A DNA stretch of 64,000 nt from Peptococcaceae bacterium CEB3 (GCA_001029295.1 LDXJ01000064.1:496001-560000), one strand, 5' to 3'; counted from the first letter of the stretch, positions 40,084-51,653 are shown. Translations and numbers: made by a program. Notes: generated from the sequence alone by a model not told the origin.

Positions 40084-42057
40084 TTGGCCTCTCTGATCCG
40101 GGTCCTTGATCCACAGTCTGCCAACCGGATCGCGGCCGGCGAGGTGGTGGAAAGGCCTGTCTCTGTCATCAAAGAATTGGTGGAAAACTCCCTGGACGCG
40201 GGGGCCAGGCATATTGAGATCGCGGTGGAAGGAAGGGGTACCTCCCTCATCAGGGTGCAGGACGACGGCTCGGGTATCCCCGCGGCCGAAATGCCGCTGG
40301 CCGTCTTACGGCACGCGACGAGCAAAATCCGCCGAGTGGAGGATTTGGATACACTCGGTACTTTGGGCTTTCGGGGGGAGGCCCTGCCCAGCATTGCTTC
40401 AGTTTCGCGCATGGCGTTAACCTCGCGGCCCCAAGGAGAAATCAGCGGCAGGGTCTTGCGCCTCGAGGGCGGAGAACGCGTGAGTTTTGACGAGATCGGG
40501 GCCCCTGTCGGCACCACGGTTTCTGTGGAAAATCTTTTTTATAACGCCCCCGCCAGGCTGAAGTTTCTGCGCTCGGATAACACGGAATTCGGTTTGATCA
40601 GCGATGTGGTGGGCAGAATAGCTTTGGCCCACCCAGAGGTCGCTTTCAAATTAACCCATCCCGAGCAGACAGTGCTGCAGACGGCAGGCCGGGGTCAGTT
40701 GCTGGAAAGCATCGGAACGGTCTTGGGCAAAGAACTGGCCAGACAGCTTCTGCCCCTCACCGTCGAGCAAGGGATCTGGTCGTTGGCAGGATACTTAAGC
40801 CCCGCGGATTTGGTCCGCTCCTCGCGCCAAGCCATAACCTTTATTGTCAATGGGCGCTACGTTCGCTCCCCGGTCTTGGTACGAGCCCTTGAGGAAGGTT
40901 ACCATACTCTGATCCCCGCAAAGCTGCATCCGTTGGCGATCTTACACCTGAAGCTGCCGGCTTCGGAATATGACGTGAATGTCCACCCTGCCAAGATGGA
41001 AGTGAAATTCGCCCATGAGCAGGCTCTGGCCGCTTTTCTCGCCGCCGCGGTGCGCCGGACCCTGCTGGAGGCGGGCCGGGGCTGGCGGAATTCCCAACAA
41101 CCACACCCCCCGGCTGCAGTGGCGGCCGCCGGCGAATCGCGGAACCTCCCAGCCGCACAGGCGACCGCTGCCGAACAACAAAAGACCCAGGTCGTTGCTA
41201 TAGCCACTGCGGAAGCGCAGAAGGCCCCGTCTGAGGATACGGCGGCAGGTTCCGAACAACCCGGCCCTTCCCCCCTTGAGGTTTCTTTCCGAGATAATGA
41301 TTCGGACCTTCGCGGGACGGCTCGGGGTGCGGACACAGTCGCGGAAACCGTCCGACCCCAAACGAGCCAACTTCCGACTGAGCCCGACCCAATGCCCCGG
41401 CCCGTCGCTTTCCTGTCCGAGCCGACAGAGGATCCGTCCCAGACTCCCGCCTTGTTCGCCGAGGCGACGGGGCTGACCGGTTCCAATCTCTGGCCCCTGG
41501 CTCAGGTCTTGAACACGTATATTTTGGCCACTGACGGTCGCAACCTGGTCATCGTCGACCAGCACGCGGCTCACGAACGCATTAATTATGAGCGTCTTCT
41601 GGGCGAGGTCCGCGGCAGACGAACTGTCAGCCAATCCCTCCTGGTGCCCGTTTCTTTGGAACTCAGTTTGCGGGAAGAACAGGCGCTCTTGGAGCATCTT
41701 TTGGACTTGGCAAAGATCGGTTTTATCCTGGAGTATTTCGGACCGCAAACCTATTTGCTCAGGGCCGTTCCTGCCGAGGCCCCGCCGGATGCTGCCGAAC
41801 ACCTTTTGCGCCGCTTTCTGGAAGAGATCCTGCAGACCCGTGTCCAACTCAGTTACGAGCGGTTGTTTGAAGCCTGGATTTATCTCTTGGCTTGCCGGGA
41901 ATCGGTCAAAGCCCGGGAAAGTTTGTCTATCCCGGAAATGGAGCAGCTTTTGGCGCGATTGGCGGAGACGGAGAATCCTCACACTTGCCCCCACGGACGT
42001 CCGACGATGATCCAAATCAGCCGCGGCGAGTTGGAACGTCGCTTTTACCGCCGCTGA
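40084..42057 (+). CDS. mutL: DNA mismatch repair endonuclease MutL
   Basis: 657 aa, TTG start. The GHKL ATPase has NRIAAGEVVERPVSVIKELV (about 15-35), ENSLDAGARHIE, DDGSGI and LGFRGEALPSI. A long Ala/Pro/Glu-rich linker (about 335-460) precedes the dimer domain. The endonuclease motif DQHAAHERINYE (about 491-502), with ACRESVKARESL and the C-terminal CPHGRPT, shows it is the nicking type used by bacteria without MutH. It follows the histone-deacetylase-like gene by 29 bases. Confidence 0.97.
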   Translation: MASLIRVLDPQSANRIAAGEVVERPVSVIKELVENSLDAGARHIEIAVEGRGTSLIRVQDDGSGIPAAEMPLAVLRHATSKIRRVEDLDTLGTLGFRGEALPSIASVSRMALTSRPQGEISGRVLRLEGGERVSFDEIGAPVGTTVSVENLFYNAPARLKFLRSDNTEFGLISDVVGRIALAHPEVAFKLTHPEQTVLQTAGRGQLLESIGTVLGKELARQLLPLTVEQGIWSLAGYLSPADLVRSSRQAITFIVNGRYVRSPVLVRALEEGYHTLIPAKLHPLAILHLKLPASEYDVNVHPAKMEVKFAHEQALAAFLAAAVRRTLLEAGRGWRNSQQPHPPAAVAAAGESRNLPAAQATAAEQQKTQVVAIATAEAQKAPSEDTAAGSEQPGPSPLEVSFRDNDSDLRGTARGADTVAETVRPQTSQLPTEPDPMPRPVAFLSEPTEDPSQTPALFAEATGLTGSNLWPLAQVLNTYILATDGRNLVIVDQHAAHERINYERLLGEVRGRRTVSQSLLVPVSLELSLREEQALLEHLLDLAKIGFILEYFGPQTYLLRAVPAEAPPDAAEHLLRRFLEEILQTRVQLSYERLFEAWIYLLACRESVKARESLSIPEMEQLLARLAETENPHTCPHGRPTMIQISRGELERRFYRR

Positions 42058-42139
42058 ACGGCGTCGGCAAGGATGCTCAAAATCTTTAGCCTGCCTTGGC
42101 CAAGGGGAGGTTCAGGATAGGTGGAGGAGTGAAGCGGGC

Positions 42140-43012
42140 GTGACCCCGGAAGAAATATCCGTGCTGATTCATACCGTACATCCGGACCAAAGACTTGCGG
42201 AAAAAGCCCGCTGGTTTCAAAGGCAACCCGGAATCCGCTGGCTGGAGCCTCCCGCCCGGAGGGCAGAGAGCGCGGGACTTGCGGCTGTGCCGGGGGCATT
42301 TCCGTCGGGCCCGGGGGAAACTCCGTCTGGCCCGGGGGAGCTGAAAATTACCCGGAGCGGAGTTTTTCTGACAGTGTCGGGAGAAAGTCTGTATTTCCAT
42401 CCCAGTATGGCTTTGCTTCGTCTGTTGAACATCGGACGGGGTGAGCCGGATCGCTTTCTTGAAGCCTGCGGCCTGAGGACAGGGGATTCTCTCTTTGACG
42501 CGACTCTGGGCCTGGGCAGTGACGCCCTGGTCGGGGCTTGGGCCGTCGGCAGTACGGGTTCGGTCCGGGCCGTGGAGCGCTCCGGCATTTTAGCCGCCCT
42601 GGTCGGGGACGGCCTCAATGACTTAAGAAGAACAACGGCAGGAATGGGAAAAAATCCCGAGAAAGAACGGGCCTGGGACCGTCTGCGAGAAGCGGCGGGC
42701 AGGATTGAGGTGCTCTGGGGAGACCACCTGGAAGTATTGCGCAATATGCCGGACCGAGCGGTCGACGTCGTGTATTTCGATCCGATGTTTCGCCATACCC
42801 GCAGCCGTTCGGCGGCTATCCAGCCCTTACAGCGCTGGGCCGAAAAAGAGCCTCTCAGCCGCGAAAGTGTGCGGGAAGCCTGCCGCGCAGCCCGGAAAAG
42901 AGTCGTCATGAAAGAGCGGAAAGGGAGTCCGGAGTTTGATCGCCTCGGTTTTGAGGTTTTCTCCGGTGGCAGGTATAGTTCCGTGGATTTTGGCATCGTG
43001 GATTTGAGGTGA
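42140..43012 (+). CDS. Class I SAM methyltransferase (RsmJ/YpiP-like)
   Basis: 290 aa, GTG start. After a Pro/Gly-rich insert (PGAFPSGPGETPSGPGE, about 53-69) the SAM domain has SLFDATLGLGSDALVGAWAV (motif I), a VRAVERS acidic strand and DVVYFDPMFRHTRSRS (about 211-226), resembling the D-P-M-F catalytic motif of RsmJ-type rRNA guanine methyltransferases. It fits an RNA- or DNA-modifying role in a cluster of tRNA and repair genes. Its stop overlaps the miaA GTG start by 4 bases. Confidence 0.8.
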   Translation: MTPEEISVLIHTVHPDQRLAEKARWFQRQPGIRWLEPPARRAESAGLAAVPGAFPSGPGETPSGPGELKITRSGVFLTVSGESLYFHPSMALLRLLNIGRGEPDRFLEACGLRTGDSLFDATLGLGSDALVGAWAVGSTGSVRAVERSGILAALVGDGLNDLRRTTAGMGKNPEKERAWDRLREAAGRIEVLWGDHLEVLRNMPDRAVDVVYFDPMFRHTRSRSAAIQPLQRWAEKEPLSRESVREACRAARKRVVMKERKGSPEFDRLGFEVFSGGRYSSVDFGIVDLR

Positions 43013-43962
43013 AAGCAGTGCGCCCATTTGTGGTCATCGTCGGACCGACGGCCGTCGGAAAATCCGCCCTGGGTTTGGACTTGGCCCGGGCTGTCCGAGG
43101 AGAGATCATCTCGGGGGACTCCGTCCAGGTCTACAGAAAACTGGACATCGGCTCCGCCAAGACACCTCCGAGCGAAAGGGAAGGGGTCCCCCATCACCTG
43201 TTTGACTTCCTGGACCCCCACGAACCTTATACTGTCGCTCAATTTCAGGCAGCGGCCTCCCGGCTGGTCTCAGAAATCCGGGCCCGGGACCACGTCCCCA
43301 TCCTGGTCGGGGGTACGGGACTCTATGTGCGTTCCCTTCTGGACCCTTATCGTTTCAGCGAAAAAGGCTCGGAAGCAATCCGCCAAAAGTGGCTTGATTT
43401 CCTGACACAAGAAGGGAAAGAGACTCTTCACCGGGCTTTAGAGGAACGCGACCCGCTGACCGCGGCCCGGCTCCATGTCAATGACCGGGTCCGGGTCATC
43501 CGCGCCCTGGAAGTGTTTGAGTTAACCGGGCAGCCCCTCTCCGAGACGAGAACCGCCTCAGACAAGGTATACGCCCCACTGGATCCCCACACGGTCTACA
43601 TCGGTCTGGAAGCGCCGCGAGAGACGCTTTACAGCCGCATTGATGAGCGCTGCGCGGAAATGATCCGGGACGGGTTGATTGAGGAGGTGGCAGAGCTCTT
43701 ACATAGCGGCTATAGTCCGAAACTCAAACCCCTGCAGAGTCTGGGTTACCGGCAGGTCTTCTGGTACCTCCGGGGGCTGGCCACCCAGGCCGAAGCGTTG
43801 CGCTTCATGCAAAGGGATACCAGGCATTTCGCCAAACGTCAATTTACCTGGTTTCGGCGCGATCCGCGCATCACTTGGTATGACATCTCACGCCTCTCGC
43901 CAAACCGTATTCTCGAAGACGTGATCTGCACTTGCAGAGCTCTGGAAACTCGTGTAGAATAA
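43009..43962 (+). CDS. miaA: tRNA dimethylallyltransferase MiaA
   Basis: 317 aa, GTG start overlapping the methyltransferase stop. P-loop [12 protein letters not shown] (10-21), [18 protein letters not shown] (about 35-52), [24 protein letters not shown] and the C-terminal QSLGYRQ...[17 protein letters not shown]. It transfers dimethylallyl to A37 of tRNAs reading UNN codons, the substrate of MiaB. hfq follows 47 bases downstream. Confidence 0.97.
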   Translation: MKAVRPFVVIVGPTAVGKSALGLDLARAVRGEIISGDSVQVYRKLDIGSAKTPPSEREGVPHHLFDFLDPHEPYTVAQFQAAASRLVSEIRARDHVPILVGGTGLYVRSLLDPYRFSEKGSEAIRQKWLDFLTQEGKETLHRALEERDPLTAARLHVNDRVRVIRALEVFELTGQPLSETRTASDKVYAPLDPHTVYIGLEAPRETLYSRIDERCAEMIRDGLIEEVAELLHSGYSPKLKPLQSLGYRQVFWYLRGLATQAEALRFMQRDTRHFAKRQFTWFRRDPRITWYDISRLSPNRILEDVICTCRALETRVE

Positions 43963-44009
43963 ATATGTGGGACAGCGATTTAGTAAACAATGGTGATGGA
44001 GGGAGAAAG

Positions 44010-44276
44010 ATGAATAAGTCGTCCATCAATTTGCAGGATGGTTTTCTCAATCAGGTGCGCAAAGAAAACTTGCCCGTGACGATTTACCTCGTCAACGGAT
44101 TTCAGCTGAAGGGAATCGTGCGCGGATTTGATAATTTTACGGTCGTCATAGAATTCGAGGGAAAACAGCAGATGGTCTACAAACATGCCATTTCCACGGT
44201 AATGCCGATTCGCCCGATCAATTTAGCTCAAGCTACCGCTCAACCCGCGGCTCACCCTGAGGAGCCTCACGAATAG
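44010..44276 (+). CDS. hfq: RNA chaperone Hfq
   Basis: 88 aa from the ATG at 44010 after GGAGGGAG. The Sm1 motif ([20 protein letters not shown]) and Sm2 motif ([12 protein letters not shown]) are complete, with N-terminal [26 protein letters not shown] is the proximal-face variant of YKHA. A short Ala/Pro/Glu tail follows residue 73. The gene lies in the usual mutL-miaA-hfq order and is ended by a strong terminator at 44291. Confidence 0.97.
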   Translation: MNKSSINLQDGFLNQVRKENLPVTIYLVNGFQLKGIVRGFDNFTVVIEFEGKQQMVYKHAISTVMPIRPINLAQATAQPAAHPEEPHE

Positions 44277-44290
44277 GGACCTTAGCTTAG

Positions 44291-44320
44291 AAAATCCGGC
44301 CGTTGGCCGGATTTTCTTCT
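44291..44320 (+). terminator. Rho-independent terminator after hfq
   Basis: AAAATCCGGCC, GTT loop, GGCCGGATTTT, then CTTCT: an 11-bp perfect stem with a T-rich tail. Confidence 0.92.
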
Positions 44321-44385
44321 GGGCAAGGTTCCCTCAAAGCCATTCTAGTAGCGATGTGCTGTGGAAAAGTAGCAGGCTATTTTTG

Positions 44386-44414
44386 TTGACGCGCTTACGG
44401 GGAAGCTCTATATT
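44386..44414 (+). promoter_or_regulatory. Promoter upstream of typA
   Basis: TTGACG (44386-44391), 17 bases, TATATT (44409-44414). It would give a leader of about 215 bases. Confidence 0.65.
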
Positions 44415-44443
44415 GTCAACTTAAAGAATATGCTTAGCGAGAT

Positions 44444-44475
44444 AGGAGAGGAACTTACAAAAGATATCCTCTCCT
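44444..44475 (+). promoter_or_regulatory. Leader hairpin of typA (possible attenuator)
   Basis: AGGAGAGGA (44444-44452) and TCCTCTCCT (44467-44475) are perfect complements with a 14-base AT-rich loop, about 30 bases after the predicted transcription start; CTTATTTGTG follows. It may be an attenuator or a processed leader structure. Confidence 0.45.
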
Positions 44476-44638
44476 CTTATTTGTGTCGAAAGAACTCAGA
44501 TGTAGAATATTTCCCACTCAACGTTTCCCTGTTTTTGGGCAAACTGTTATTGCCATTCGGCGTTCCGTATAATATAATGAAAGGTAGTGCATTTTTGCAT
44601 GGAAAGGCACAGCATAACCGAGAAGAAGGGGAAATTCA

Positions 44639-46462
<1,824 letters not shown>

Positions 46463-46538
46463 CACAGCAAATTTTATGGCACCTTTCGCCTGATCCGTGC
46501 GTATAGTAGTAAGGATGGGAGGGAGGTGCCCCTTTTTT

Positions 46539-47525
46539 ATGCCAATACGTGTCACTTTTCGGCCCGACCGGCAAGCCCCTCCGGTGGTGGAGTCTCCTCA
46601 ACCCTCGGAGACGCACCCACAAGGAGCACCCCCGCTGCGCAAGGGCTCAGGCGCCGCTCCCGGGAAAAGCCCCGCTTCGTTCGGCAAAAGCGCGGCTCAA
46701 GCGACGGAAAAAGAGCGCGTCAATGAGATCCTCAGTGAATTGGATGAACTCATCGGACTTGTTTCGGTTAAACGTTTGATTCGGGAACTGCAAGCTTATG
46801 TGGAAATCCAAAAAAGGCGCACACGAGAAAAGCTCGTGGCGGAACCTTTAGTCCTACATATGATCTTCCGGGGAAATCCCGGAACCGGGAAAACCACCGT
46901 GGCCCGCATCCTCGGCAGACTTTTTAAAGAAATGGGCGTCCTGCAGAAAGGACATATCATCGAATGCGAGCGGGCAGACCTGGTGGGAGAATACATCGGC
47001 CACACAGCGCAAAAAACCCGGGAACAGGTCAAGAAGGCTTTGGGTGGCGTCCTTTTTATCGATGAAGCTTACTCTCTGGCCAGAGGCGGGGAAAAAGATT
47101 TTGGCAAAGAAGCGATCGACGCCCTGGTTAAAGCGATGGAAGACCAAAAAGATAGCCTCATTCTCATCCTGGCCGGATACCGTCAGGAAATGGAATGGTT
47201 TTTGCAAACCAATCCAGGGCTACGTTCCCGTTTCCCCATTCATATCGATTTTCCGGATTATTCTTTGGAAGAACTTTTGGCCATCGGCCGAAGTATGTTT
47301 AGCCAACGTCAGTATACTTTGACTCCGGAGGCGCAGGAGTCCCTGCGGCGGATCCTGCAAGGGCTTTTGCACCTCCATCCCTACGCGGGCAACGCCCGCC
47401 TGATTCGCAACCTGGTGGAGCGGACCATCCGTAAACAGGCCGTCCGCCTTTTCCGCAATGCCTCTTCCACCCGTGAGGAGCTGATGGAGATTCTGGCGGC
47501 GGACCTGGATTGGGACGAGGTTTAG
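46539..47525 (+). CDS. spoVK: SpoVK/CbxX-type AAA ATPase
   Basis: 328 aa from ATG 46539; GGGAGGGAGGTG lies about 12 bases ahead. After a Pro/Ala/Lys-rich N-terminal segment of about 60 residues comes the CbxX/CfxQ AAA domain: LIGLVSVKRLIRELQAYVEIQ, Walker A RGNPGTGKTTVAR, ADLVGEYIGHTAQKT pore-loop segment, Walker B VLFIDEAYSLARGG, sensor 1 LILAGYR and NPGLRSRFP. These are the features of stage V sporulation protein K, needed for spore maturation, and of related Rubisco activases; no carbon-fixation gene is near. Confidence 0.85.
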   Translation: MPIRVTFRPDRQAPPVVESPQPSETHPQGAPPLRKGSGAAPGKSPASFGKSAAQATEKERVNEILSELDELIGLVSVKRLIRELQAYVEIQKRRTREKLVAEPLVLHMIFRGNPGTGKTTVARILGRLFKEMGVLQKGHIIECERADLVGEYIGHTAQKTREQVKKALGGVLFIDEAYSLARGGEKDFGKEAIDALVKAMEDQKDSLILILAGYRQEMEWFLQTNPGLRSRFPIHIDFPDYSLEELLAIGRSMFSQRQYTLTPEAQESLRRILQGLLHLHPYAGNARLIRNLVERTIRKQAVRLFRNASSTREELMEILAADLDWDEV

Positions 47526-47628
47526 GGAGTTTAGGGACACTTCAGTTGCCAACTGCCGCCCGGCAGGAGTATACTAGCAGAAGTATGTGGACGGGTATTA
47601 TTACATGTGGCTTGAGGGGGCTCAGGTA

Positions 47629-48921
47629 TTGACATCCCAGGTAGTGACATCCGAGGTATTGTTAACCCAAGAAGAGTTACCGGAAAGAATCCGCAAGGCG
47701 CTGGTCGCGGCTGAGAGTAAACTGCGGGAACAGCTGGAAGTCCTGCAAGAAGGTTTCGAACATAATCACGCTAAGGTCCTTAGGGCCTTTCAGGCGGAGA
47801 AGGTCTCATCTTATCACCTGCAGGGTTCAAACGGTTACGGTTTAGGTGACGCCGGCCGTGAAACTCTGGATCGCGTCATGGCCAGAATACTGGGGACGGA
47901 AGCCGCCCTGGTCAGAGGGCAGCTTGTCTCCGGCACCCATGCCATTGCCGTCGCCCTTTTCGCTGTCCTGCGTCCGGGAGACCACCTCCTTTCTGTCACC
48001 GGAGACCCCTATGATACTCTGGAGGAGGTCATTGGCCTCCGAGGCCGGGGCCAGGGGAGCCTGCTCGACTTCGGCATCCGTTACTCCTCTATTCCTCTCG
48101 GCCCGGGGGGGATGATACAGTATGATCTACTGGAGCGGGAGATCCGGCCGGAAACCCGCCTGCTCCTGGTTCAGCGTTCTCGGGGGTACGCCTGGCGGGA
48201 CGCCTTAAGTATCGCCCAGATTTCGGAACTGACGGACTACATTCATAGGCTCCATCCCGGTATCTTGGTCTTCGTAGACAATTGCTATGGAGAACTGGTG
48301 GAAACACGCGAACCCGGCGACGTCGGGGCCGACCTCCTGGCCGGTTCACTGATCAAGAATCTGGGCGGAAGCTTGGCCTCCACCGGAGGGTATATCGCCG
48401 GTCGCCGCGAGTTGGTGGAGCTGGCCGGACAGCGCCTGACGGCACCCGGTATCGGGGGGGAAGTGGGGGCCACCTTGGAATGGCAGCGTCTTTTCTTCCA
48501 GGGACTCTTCTTCAGCCCACTTACGGTCAGCGAGGCCTTGAAAGGTGCGATCTTTGCCGCGGCCTTTTGGCAGACCTTGGGGTTCGAGGTCCATCCCCTC
48601 CCGGAGTCGGCGCGTTCAGACCTCATCCAGGCGGTCAAATTAAGATCGAAAGAAAAGATGATTGCTTTTTGCCAGGGACTGCAGAAAGGATCCCCTTTGG
48701 ATGCGCACGTTCTGCCGATTCCTGCCGGCATGCCCGGTTATGGGGACGAAGTGATTATGGCCGGAGGGACTTTTGTGCAAGGAGCGACCAGTGAATTCTC
48801 CGCGGACGGGCCTTTGCGCGAACCGTACATTGCCTACCAGCAAGGCGGCATATCTTACGCCTACGTGAAACTGGGAAACATTCTGGCGGCTTGGCAATTA
48901 TGGCAAGACGGCCTCCTGTAA
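47629..48921 (+). CDS. Aluminium resistance / methionine gamma-lyase family PLP protein (YnbB-like)
   Basis: 430 aa from TTG 47629, chosen because GAGGGGG (47614-47620) is 8 bases ahead; GTG 47587 lacks a ribosome site and lies right after a -10-like TATACT. Fold-type I PLP features: SSYHLQGSNGYGLGDAGRETLD, RGQLVSGTHAIAVALFAVLRPGD, and Lys in AGSLIKNLGGSLASTGGY as the Schiff base. The Firmicute YnbB family usually lies between spoVK and glnR or lexA, as here. The enzyme activity (Cys/Met lyase) is inferred from family names only. The first codons carry a 15-bp in-phase repeat (VVTSE / LTSQ). Confidence 0.87.
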   Translation: MTSQVVTSEVLLTQEELPERIRKALVAAESKLREQLEVLQEGFEHNHAKVLRAFQAEKVSSYHLQGSNGYGLGDAGRETLDRVMARILGTEAALVRGQLVSGTHAIAVALFAVLRPGDHLLSVTGDPYDTLEEVIGLRGRGQGSLLDFGIRYSSIPLGPGGMIQYDLLEREIRPETRLLLVQRSRGYAWRDALSIAQISELTDYIHRLHPGILVFVDNCYGELVETREPGDVGADLLAGSLIKNLGGSLASTGGYIAGRRELVELAGQRLTAPGIGGEVGATLEWQRLFFQGLFFSPLTVSEALKGAIFAAAFWQTLGFEVHPLPESARSDLIQAVKLRSKEKMIAFCQGLQKGSPLDAHVLPIPAGMPGYGDEVIMAGGTFVQGATSEFSADGPLREPYIAYQQGGISYAYVKLGNILAAWQLWQDGLL

Positions 48922-48969
48922 ACGGCTTCTTTTACAACGAATATCTATGCAGCAAGGAAGGTGGAAAAT

Positions 48970-49530
48970 GTGGACGAGCCGCAGATGAATGTCGAGGAAC
49001 CGCGCAAAAGCGGCGGACGCTTCCTGTTGGAACTGGTGGAAATTGTCCTCATCGCTTTTGTCCTTTCCTGGGCTATCAGGACCTATGTGATCGAGGCGCG
49101 GGTTATCCCCACGGGATCAATGTTGCCGACCATCCAACTTCAGGACCGGGTTATCGTGGACAAGTTCTTCTTCAAGTATTTTGATCACATCCGCAGGGGC
49201 GACATCATTGTCTTTCGTCCGCCCGCGGCAGCCCATTCCCAGGAGGATTTTATCAAGCGGGTCATTGGTTTGCCCGGGGACAAGATACAGATTAAAGATC
49301 ATAAAACCTATGTCAACGGCAAAGTTCTCTATGAACCCTACCTGCTCGCTCCCGAACGGGGAAGCTTCGGACCTGTGGTCGTACCCCCGGGGGATCTTTT
49401 CGTGATGGGGGACAACCGCAATGACAGCGAGGACTCCAGGTATTGGGGCTTTTTGCCCATAAAAAATGTCACCGGCCGGGCCTTGTTCCGCTACTGGCCG
49501 CTGAACCGATTCGGGCCGCTTGCAAAGTGA
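48970..49530 (+). CDS. lepB: Signal peptidase I
   Basis: 186 aa. GTG 48970 is preferred because AAGGAAGGTGG lies at the right distance; GTG 48961 overlaps it. One N-terminal membrane helix (LVEIVLIAFVLSWAIRTYV), the catalytic Ser50 in PTGSMLPT, Lys96 in DFIKRVIGLPGD and the boxes PPGDLFVMGDNRNDSEDSRYWGF (about 135-157). It cleaves secretory signal peptides at the outer membrane face. Located 48 bases after the YnbB-like gene. Confidence 0.95.
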   Translation: MDEPQMNVEEPRKSGGRFLLELVEIVLIAFVLSWAIRTYVIEARVIPTGSMLPTIQLQDRVIVDKFFFKYFDHIRRGDIIVFRPPAAAHSQEDFIKRVIGLPGDKIQIKDHKTYVNGKVLYEPYLLAPERGSFGPVVVPPGDLFVMGDNRNDSEDSRYWGFLPIKNVTGRALFRYWPLNRFGPLAK

Positions 49531-49565
49531 GCCGCTTGGCAGTTTTGGCAAGACGTCCTGTTTAA

Positions 49566-49602
49566 AAACGTGAAGGTCTGCTTAGAAACGTGAAGGTTTG
49601 CT
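49566..49602. repeat. 17-bp direct repeat pair upstream of ddl
   Basis: AAACGTGAAGGTCTGCT (49566-49582) and AAACGTGAAGGTTTGCT (49586-49602), 20-bp period, one mismatch. Confidence 0.7.
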
Positions 49603-49678
49603 CCGACTTCGGGGTATGATACTGATACATTCCGCGTAAATATATAAAGTCAACTACCGGTGAGAGGGAGTGGATAGC

Positions 49679-50800
49679 TTGCAAGATACGTCCTTGCGCG
49701 TCGTTTTATTGTTCGGCGGCCAATCCGGAGAACACGAGGTATCCGTTAACTCTGCCAAGTCCGTTCTTCAGGCCATTGATCGCCGCAAGTACAGCGTTGA
49801 AACCGTGTGGATCGCCCAGAACGGACGCTGGTATTGGGGAATCACACCGGACCAAGTTCTCAAGCAGGGTGCCGGGACTTCCGCCCCCGAAGACTTCGGA
49901 CCGGAGCCGGTACAGGTGACCTTGGTTCACGACCCGGAAAACCCGCATTTTATGGCTGTGGATCGCCGGGAACTTCCCAACGAGGGCCGAGTTGACCTCA
50001 TCTTTCCGGTTTTGCATGGCCCGTTTGGGGAAGACGGCACTCTGCAGGGTCTCTTGGAGATGGCCAATCTTCCCTACGTAGGTTCGGGAGTCTTGGGTTC
50101 GGCACTCGGCATGGATAAAGACCGGATGAAAGCTGTCTTTGCCCGGGCAGGTTTGCCTTTGGCTCGCTATCTGACGTTTTTGCGCGCCGAAATACGCCGC
50201 GATGCGGAAGGCTGCATCAACCGGATCGCTGAAAACCTAGGATATCCTTGTTTTGTGAAACCCGCGAATCTGGGTTCCAGCGTCGGTATCAGCAAGGCTC
50301 ATGACGACCTTGAACTCAGGCGTTCCTTAGAAGTGGCGGCTGTTTATGATCGGAAGATAGTGGTTGAAGAAAATATCCGCGGGCGCGAAATAGAAGTCAG
50401 CGTCTTGGGCAACGAAGAAGCTCGGGCCTCGCTGCCCGGCGAGATCCTGCCTGCCCGGGAATTTTACGATTACGAAGCCAAGTATCAGGATTCCGCCTCC
50501 CGCCTTCTCATTCCGGCTCCGCTCAGTCCCGCGCTTCAAGCTGGGTTACAGGCGACCGCCGTCAAAGCGTTTCGAGCCGTAGATGCCTCCGGACTGGGCC
50601 GGGTCGATTTCTTTGTCACGGCGGATGACCAAATCATACTCAACGAGATCAATACCATGCCGGGCTTTACCCAGATTTCCATGTACGCCAAGTTGTGGGA
50701 AGCCTCCGGGATCCCGTACGGGGAACTCGTCGACCGTCTCATCACCCTTGGCTTGGAACGGTTCCGGGACACCCGGGATCGGAAAATAGCCAGGGGATGA
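49679..50800 (+). CDS. ddl: D-alanine--D-alanine ligase
   Basis: 373 aa from TTG 49679, 9 bases after GAGAGGGAG; GTG 49670 abuts it. LLFGGQSGEHEVSVNSAK, FPVLHGPFGEDGTLQGLLEM, GSSVGISKA, the omega-loop YEAKYQD with the Tyr typical of D-Ala:D-Ala rather than D-Ala:D-Lac ligases, and NEINTMPGFTQISMY. It joins two D-Ala with ATP for peptidoglycan. Monocistronic, with a long hairpin after it. Confidence 0.96.
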   Translation: MQDTSLRVVLLFGGQSGEHEVSVNSAKSVLQAIDRRKYSVETVWIAQNGRWYWGITPDQVLKQGAGTSAPEDFGPEPVQVTLVHDPENPHFMAVDRRELPNEGRVDLIFPVLHGPFGEDGTLQGLLEMANLPYVGSGVLGSALGMDKDRMKAVFARAGLPLARYLTFLRAEIRRDAEGCINRIAENLGYPCFVKPANLGSSVGISKAHDDLELRRSLEVAAVYDRKIVVEENIRGREIEVSVLGNEEARASLPGEILPAREFYDYEAKYQDSASRLLIPAPLSPALQAGLQATAVKAFRAVDASGLGRVDFFVTADDQIILNEINTMPGFTQISMYAKLWEASGIPYGELVDRLITLGLERFRDTRDRKIARG

Positions 50801-50864
50801 CTTCCTCCCCGCGAACCGAACCGCAAATGCAGCCCAAATACTGAGTGCGGGCTGTGTCTGTTGG

Positions 50865-50890
50865 CCCAAGCAGATCACCCAAGCAGATCA
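50865..50890. repeat. Exact 13-bp tandem repeat
   Basis: CCCAAGCAGATCA twice head to tail, just before the terminator between ddl and lexA. Confidence 0.75.
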
Positions 50891-50893
50891 AGT

Positions 50894-50928
50894 AGAAAAG
50901 GAAGAGCGTACTTCGCTCTTCCTTTTCT
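50894..50928. terminator. Bidirectional terminator between ddl and lexA
   Basis: AGAAAAGGAAGAGCG (50894-50908), 5-base loop, exact complement (50914-50928). A 15-bp stem whose outer A/T part gives a U-run in both directions, serving the convergent ddl and lexA. Confidence 0.9.
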
Positions 50929-51035
50929 AACCCCATCCAACCCCAGCGTCTGAGAAATGGTTCTGCCAACCGTATAAGAAATTTTGCCGATTCGAATGCC
51001 TGCTCATTGGAAAACCAGCTCCTTCGAATGCTTGC

Positions 51036-51653
51036 TCAATGGATGTAGCGAAAGACCCCTATGACTTTACCCAAAATAACCGCATCTTGGGTGAAAATAG
51101 GATCCATGGCCGAATTTTCGGGCTGAAGGCGAATCAAGTTCTTTTCTTTGAAAAAGCGTTTGACAGTCGCTTCCTCGCCGATCATCGCCACCACAATTTC
51201 CCCGTTCCGAGCTGAGTTCTGCTGCCTCACCACGATATAATCCCCATCCAGTATTCCGACCTCTATCATGCTGTCACCCTGCACCTTCAGCATAAATACG
51301 GAATCGTCGTGAACAAAATCGGCCGGAAGGGGAAAGTAGTCCTCAATGTTTTGCAGAGCCAGAATGGGTTTACCGGCTGTTACGCGGCCCACCACCGGCA
51401 CGTGAACCAGGCGCTTCTTCGGGTCCTCGTCACTGGCACTGCTCAATATCTCAATGGCACGGGGTTTCGTTGGGTCTCTGCGGATATACCCTCTCTCTTC
51501 CAGGGTTTGCAGATGACCGTGTACTGTCGAACTGGAGGCGAGTCCTACCGCGTCTCCAATTTCGCGCACAGAGGGGGGATACCCCTTTCTCCGGATTTCG
51601 CTTTTGATAAAGTCGAGGATGGCCGTTTGGCGTTGAGATAAATCAGGATACAT
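51036..51653 (-). CDS. lexA: SOS repressor LexA
   Basis: 205 aa from ATG (51651-51653), which has AGGGGTGA ahead; GTG 51662 is the longer alternative. N-terminal w[23 protein letters not shown] and [29 protein letters not shown]. The self-cleavage site is Ala93-Gly94 (VTAGKP), with Ser128 (GDSM) and Lys165 (TVKRFF) as the catalytic dyad. A Gram-positive-type SOS box lies about 130 bases upstream (51782-51795). Confidence 0.96.
   Translation of the reverse strand: MYPDLSQRQTAILDFIKSEIRRKGYPPSVREIGDAVGLASSSTVHGHLQTLEERGYIRRDPTKPRAIEILSSASDEDPKKRLVHVPVVGRVTAGKPILALQNIEDYFPLPADFVHDDSVFMLKVQGDSMIEVGILDGDYIVVRQQNSARNGEIVVAMIGEEATVKRFFKEKNLIRLQPENSAMDPIFTQDAVILGKVIGVFRYIH

Larger units (their letters stand above)
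44277..44638. other. Long leader region of typA
   Basis: Contains the hfq terminator (44291-44320), a promoter at 44386-44414, a downstream inverted repeat (44444-44475) and a TATAAT at 44568-44573 with no good -35. An 81-codon frame from 44430 overlaps the typA start and is not convincing. Confidence 0.5.
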
